Shown: one piece after another, positions 61,614 to 64,000 of the stretch
How the letters are laid out: each line of letters opens with the position of its first letter
How positions within the stretch are numbered: the first letter of the stretch is position 1
Assembly (NCBI GenBank): GCA_963851105.1
Contig: CAWKNP010000001.1
Coordinates: forward strand, 42,769-106,768
Direction of reading: 5' to 3'
Length of the DNA: 64,000 nt
Source: DATARN01 sp963851105
GTDB lineage: Bacteria; Actinomycetota; Acidimicrobiia; Acidimicrobiales; Palsa-688
Notes under the pieces: model-generated
What the model was told of the DNA's origin: nothing
Databases searched by the model: none
What the model saw: only the letters and a program-made list of their open reading frames with translations
Made by a program: the position numbers and the translations under genes

Positions 61614-62046
61614 AGCCATCCCTTTCTCACGTTGAGGGGTGGCACGCATTGCGGGAGGACCGTCCTGTGAACCCCGACCTCTCGTAAAGGCCGGGCAGAT
61701 CGGAACACCCGACCGTGGGTGCCGGGAACAACCCTGGGACCCGGCCGACAAATCAGGTCACAAGACAACCGAAGCGGCGTCAGCCGTTCGCAGGTCAGGC
61801 CGGGACCCAGGACTCCCGACCATACGCCAATGCGATTGCCAGACCAGGGATGGAGGGACATAAGCACCACCCACATCCTCCCTGCCGGCTATGCGACCCC
61901 GCTGGCGAGCTTTGACTGGGGTCGTCCGCCCGGTGGCACGGTTCTGTTCTCTGTGTTCGCGATTGTTGCCGTCCCCGCGACGAGCACGTCGCGAATACCA
62001 CGCCTAGGTCAATCGCCCCGTGCGGTTCCGTTCTAACCTCGATCGG
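61614..62046. other. IS110 leader and intergenic DNA
   Basis: No gene is seen. The DNA next to the transposase start is likely the non-coding end of the IS110 element, which in this family can encode a bridge-type RNA. At 62033-62050 a CTAACC/GGTTAG stem overlaps the stop of the next minus-strand gene. Confidence 0.45.
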
Positions 62047-62421
62047 TTAGGTCATAACCCCGCTGCCTGGGACGTAATTATGCCGTCTCCTGCAGGACGG
62101 ACACCGCACCTCGACGCCCTTCCACAGTGCCCTCGTCGGTGGGATCTCGATCTCTGTCGCGACTCCGGTGACTGGGCACGTCGCTCCGCGCCTCATCATG
62201 CGAGTCGTCTCGACTGCATCGACGTCGCGATCCTCAAGCCGGGGCGATGACCGATCGTCGGACGAACCTGAAAGCGCCTCCACCGAGATCCCCTCGAAGA
62301 GATTCCTGGTCCAGAACCCTGCGGTGCCGTCCTCCCGCTTCCTGCGTGCGGTTTCGTCCACCCACATTCTTAACGCGACCACGACAATGAGGACAAACGC
62401 AACAAGTAGGCCTTCGACCAT
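62047..62421 (-). CDS. Small membrane-anchored zinc-finger-like protein
   Basis: The 124-residue protein starts MVEGLLVAFVLIVVVALRMW, a single membrane helix, and ends in a domain with cysteines at CPVTG and RCPSCRRRHNY, a zinc-ribbon-like pair. I recognise no family. An ACATAT box lies seven bases before the ATG, again without a ribosome binding site. It is real in style and isolated in an accessory region. Confidence 0.65.
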   Translation of the reverse strand: MVEGLLVAFVLIVVVALRMWVDETARRKREDGTAGFWTRNLFEGISVEALSGSSDDRSSPRLEDRDVDAVETTRMMRRGATCPVTGVATEIEIPPTRALWKGVEVRCPSCRRRHNYVPGSGVMT

Positions 62422-62729
62422 GGAACCTATATGTACCCAGATCGGATCGACCGATTCACCCCGACAAGTTCAGCGGCCCTTGGAACAGGAACCGGATCGT
62501 TCCGCTCCCGGCGAGGCGAGGGCCTCCGTCGCCGTCATCGGGACCTCAATCCCGACCGACCCAAAATGTCCCAGAACGCGTCGGCGCCACCGCCGCAGAG
62601 GGTGTCTCCGGCTTGCCGGACCGCCGTAAGCAACAGCAGCAAGCGGGAAGGGGACACTGTTGCGTCCGCTATGGCCGTGCGAGGCTGCCGGATGACCGCT
62701 CCCGGATCGCGGGACTGGCGCAGAATCCA

Positions 62730-62972
62730 TCAGCGGTGGCGATTCTCGACTTCGAGAGCGAACTCGATGAGCTTTGCGAGGATGGAATTGTCGTTCCAGG
62801 AGATCTCGGTTCGCCACGTCGTCGGAGCGACGAGTCGGCGTTCGGTCGTCTCGAAGCGCGGCACCCACTCATCGAGCTCGACCCGCCGCCGGGACTGGAA
62901 GTAGTTCGTTCGACCAAGGCGATTGTCGGGATCGTGAACGTGTTGGCGGGCTAGGTACTCCGCCTCTATCAC
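62730..62972 (-). CDS. Small hypothetical protein
   Basis: An 80-residue frame starts with GTG (MIEAEYLARQHVHDPDNRLG) and has a mixed charged sequence ending EFALEVENRHR. It looks like protein, unlike the opposite frames, but lacks a known family and a visible ribosome binding site. It could be the front or rear of a decayed gene. Confidence 0.4.
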   Translation of the reverse strand: MIEAEYLARQHVHDPDNRLGRTNYFQSRRRVELDEWVPRFETTERRLVAPTTWRTEISWNDNSILAKLIEFALEVENRHR

Positions 62973-63257
62973 CCGTGCCCACGCTTGCTCAGCGACCTCT
63001 CGTACGAGGGTGTCGACCGGCTGCTCGCCCGCCTCTTGGGCGCCGGCTCAACGTCTCATGGCCTGTCAGCCGATTTACTGGACCATGTCGGAATGCTCGT
63101 CCCCGGAGGACGCGCCCCCGTTTGCCCAGTACCGCCGGGTGGGTGGGCGGGTGGACAGCCGGAAGCTGCCGGACGCAAAGCACCGCAGGCGCGAGACTCC
63201 TGTCGCTGAGTCCCCAGGCAGGGATCCCCCGACGGCGTTGAGTCGGAAGAAGCCAAA

Positions 63258-63866
63258 ATGATGCTCGGTATGAGGATCGGTGTTTGCTCCGATGTGCACG
63301 GTCGGCACGACCGGCTTCTGACTGTCCTCGGCGCCATGGCGGCGGCCGGGGTCGACGAGCGCTGGTGCCTCGGTGACCTGGCCGGAAGCGAGACGGTCAC
63401 GCCTGAACTGGTGGGCGCGGCTCGCCAACTCGACCTGCTCATCGCCGGAAACCATGACACCTGGGCGCTCGGGCCCGACCGGGTCACCGCCCGCGGGCGC
63501 GACGTGTTTCGGTTGGCGAGCCGCGCAACGGCCAGCCGTCACGGCATCGACTGCTGGCACGGCTCGCCGCGCCACCCCCTGCTCGGGTTCTTGACTGAGG
63601 CGTCTGCCCCCCGGATCCTGCCCGAGCGCCCCGTGGGCTCCCTCGGCCTCGTCGGCCATACGCATGAACCGGCGCTCTTTGTCTACGACGGCGCCACGAC
63701 CCGCGCGCTACGCCCCCTCCCCGGCAAGTCCTACGACTGGCCCGGGACCGGCGCCTCCATGGCGAACCCGGGGGCGGTCTGCGGCAACCCGCGCGACGCC
63801 GCGAGCTGGTGGCTCATCGTGGACGTCGACGCCCACATGCTGCGGTGGCAACGCGAGGACCTCTAG
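63258..63866 (+). CDS. Calcineurin-like metallophosphoesterase
   Basis: The 202-residue protein has the metallophosphoesterase motifs in order: IGVCSDVHG (D, H), CLGDLAG, AGNHDTW, CWHGSP and GHTHEP, all metal ligands present. Such enzymes hydrolyse phosphate esters; the YfcE/DiaA-like short forms act on nucleotide or sugar phosphates. GGAAGAAG lies before ATG 63258; ATG 63270 would also give a full domain. The sequence to the window end (63867-64000) has no further gene. Confidence 0.85.
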   Translation: MMLGMRIGVCSDVHGRHDRLLTVLGAMAAAGVDERWCLGDLAGSETVTPELVGAARQLDLLIAGNHDTWALGPDRVTARGRDVFRLASRATASRHGIDCWHGSPRHPLLGFLTEASAPRILPERPVGSLGLVGHTHEPALFVYDGATTRALRPLPGKSYDWPGTGASMANPGAVCGNPRDAASWWLIVDVDAHMLRWQREDL

Positions 63867-64000
63867 TAGTCCGAAGACGCTGCCGCTGACGGCTCGCGGG
63901 TCTTGGAGCTGGGCCGTGACCGCACGCGACCAGTCCTGTTTTCGTCAGGCCAGCGACAGGGCTCTGCGGGAAACCACCTCTGACCAGGCCCTCCGTGGTG

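Noticed and set aside
62613..62954. Plus-strand frame opposite the 80-residue minus-strand protein
   Set aside because: Its composition is less protein-like; both remain weak.

Overview
The window is a chromosomal stretch from a high-GC Gram-positive bacterium, almost certainly an actinobacterium (Actinomycetota). An Acidimicrobiia-like lineage is my best guess, but it is inference. Supporting signs are the rne-rplU-rpmA-obg-proB/proA-nadD-rsfS gene set, a class II DAHP synthase, an F420-type luciferase-like oxidoreductase, GAF-ANTAR and ECF regulators, a DUF6458 protein, GTG starts, and many genes whose only upstream signal is a TANNNT-type -10 box 6-9 bases before the start codon, which suggests leaderless mRNAs.

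Layout. 1-5.7 kb: ribosomal and assembly genes (RNase E/G end, L21, L27, Obg, glutamate 5-kinase with a frameshift), split by a secreted M23-like protein and a DUF2079 membrane protein on the other strand. 5.8-12 kb: a membrane-stress island (PspA/IM30, a membrane protein, a CbbX-like AAA ATPase, GNAT, SPFH with zinc ribbons, Tim44-like). 12-15.6 kb: proA, MoxR ATPase and a CoxE-like VWA protein in an overlapping operon. 15.8-23.2 kb: a signalling operon with a receiver protein, an 1824-residue Ser/Thr-kinase/ATPase/GAF/PAS/histidine-kinase fusion, a second kinase-like membrane protein and a NarL-type regulator. 23.2-28.3 kb: a SipW-type signal peptidase with three to four TasA-like secreted proteins and a glucosaminidase. 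28.4-31 kb: sulfate assimilation (APS reductase and sulfite reductase). 31-41.8 kb: mostly core metabolism (UbiB-like kinase, DAHP synthase, LLM oxidoreductase, nadD, rsfS, PPOX protein) plus a divergent ArsR/AHSA1-MFS unit and two exported proteins. 42-47.2 kb: a decayed S53 peptidase, a large AAA-LuxR regulator and a GAF-ANTAR regulator. 47.3-54.1 kb: a G-rich tandem repeat, a CsoR-regulated permease with two YHS domains, a REC-PAS-GGDEF protein, an RsbW-like kinase and an ABC exporter. 54.1-63 kb: a decayed accessory region with gene fragments, a DUF3565-DUF1971 fusion, an ECF sigma factor, a group II intron and an IS110 element. A metallophosphoesterase closes the window.

Three points stand out. 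First, a 31-base motif (28/31 identical) occurs twice, each copy starting exactly 15 bases after a stop codon and in the same orientation as the gene. Second, four genes or remnants carry single frameshifts whose alternative frame restores a convincing protein end, which suggests either consensus errors or recent decay. Third, the PspA-SPFH-Tim44-AAA and SipW-TasA islands are coherent multi-gene systems worth experimental attention.
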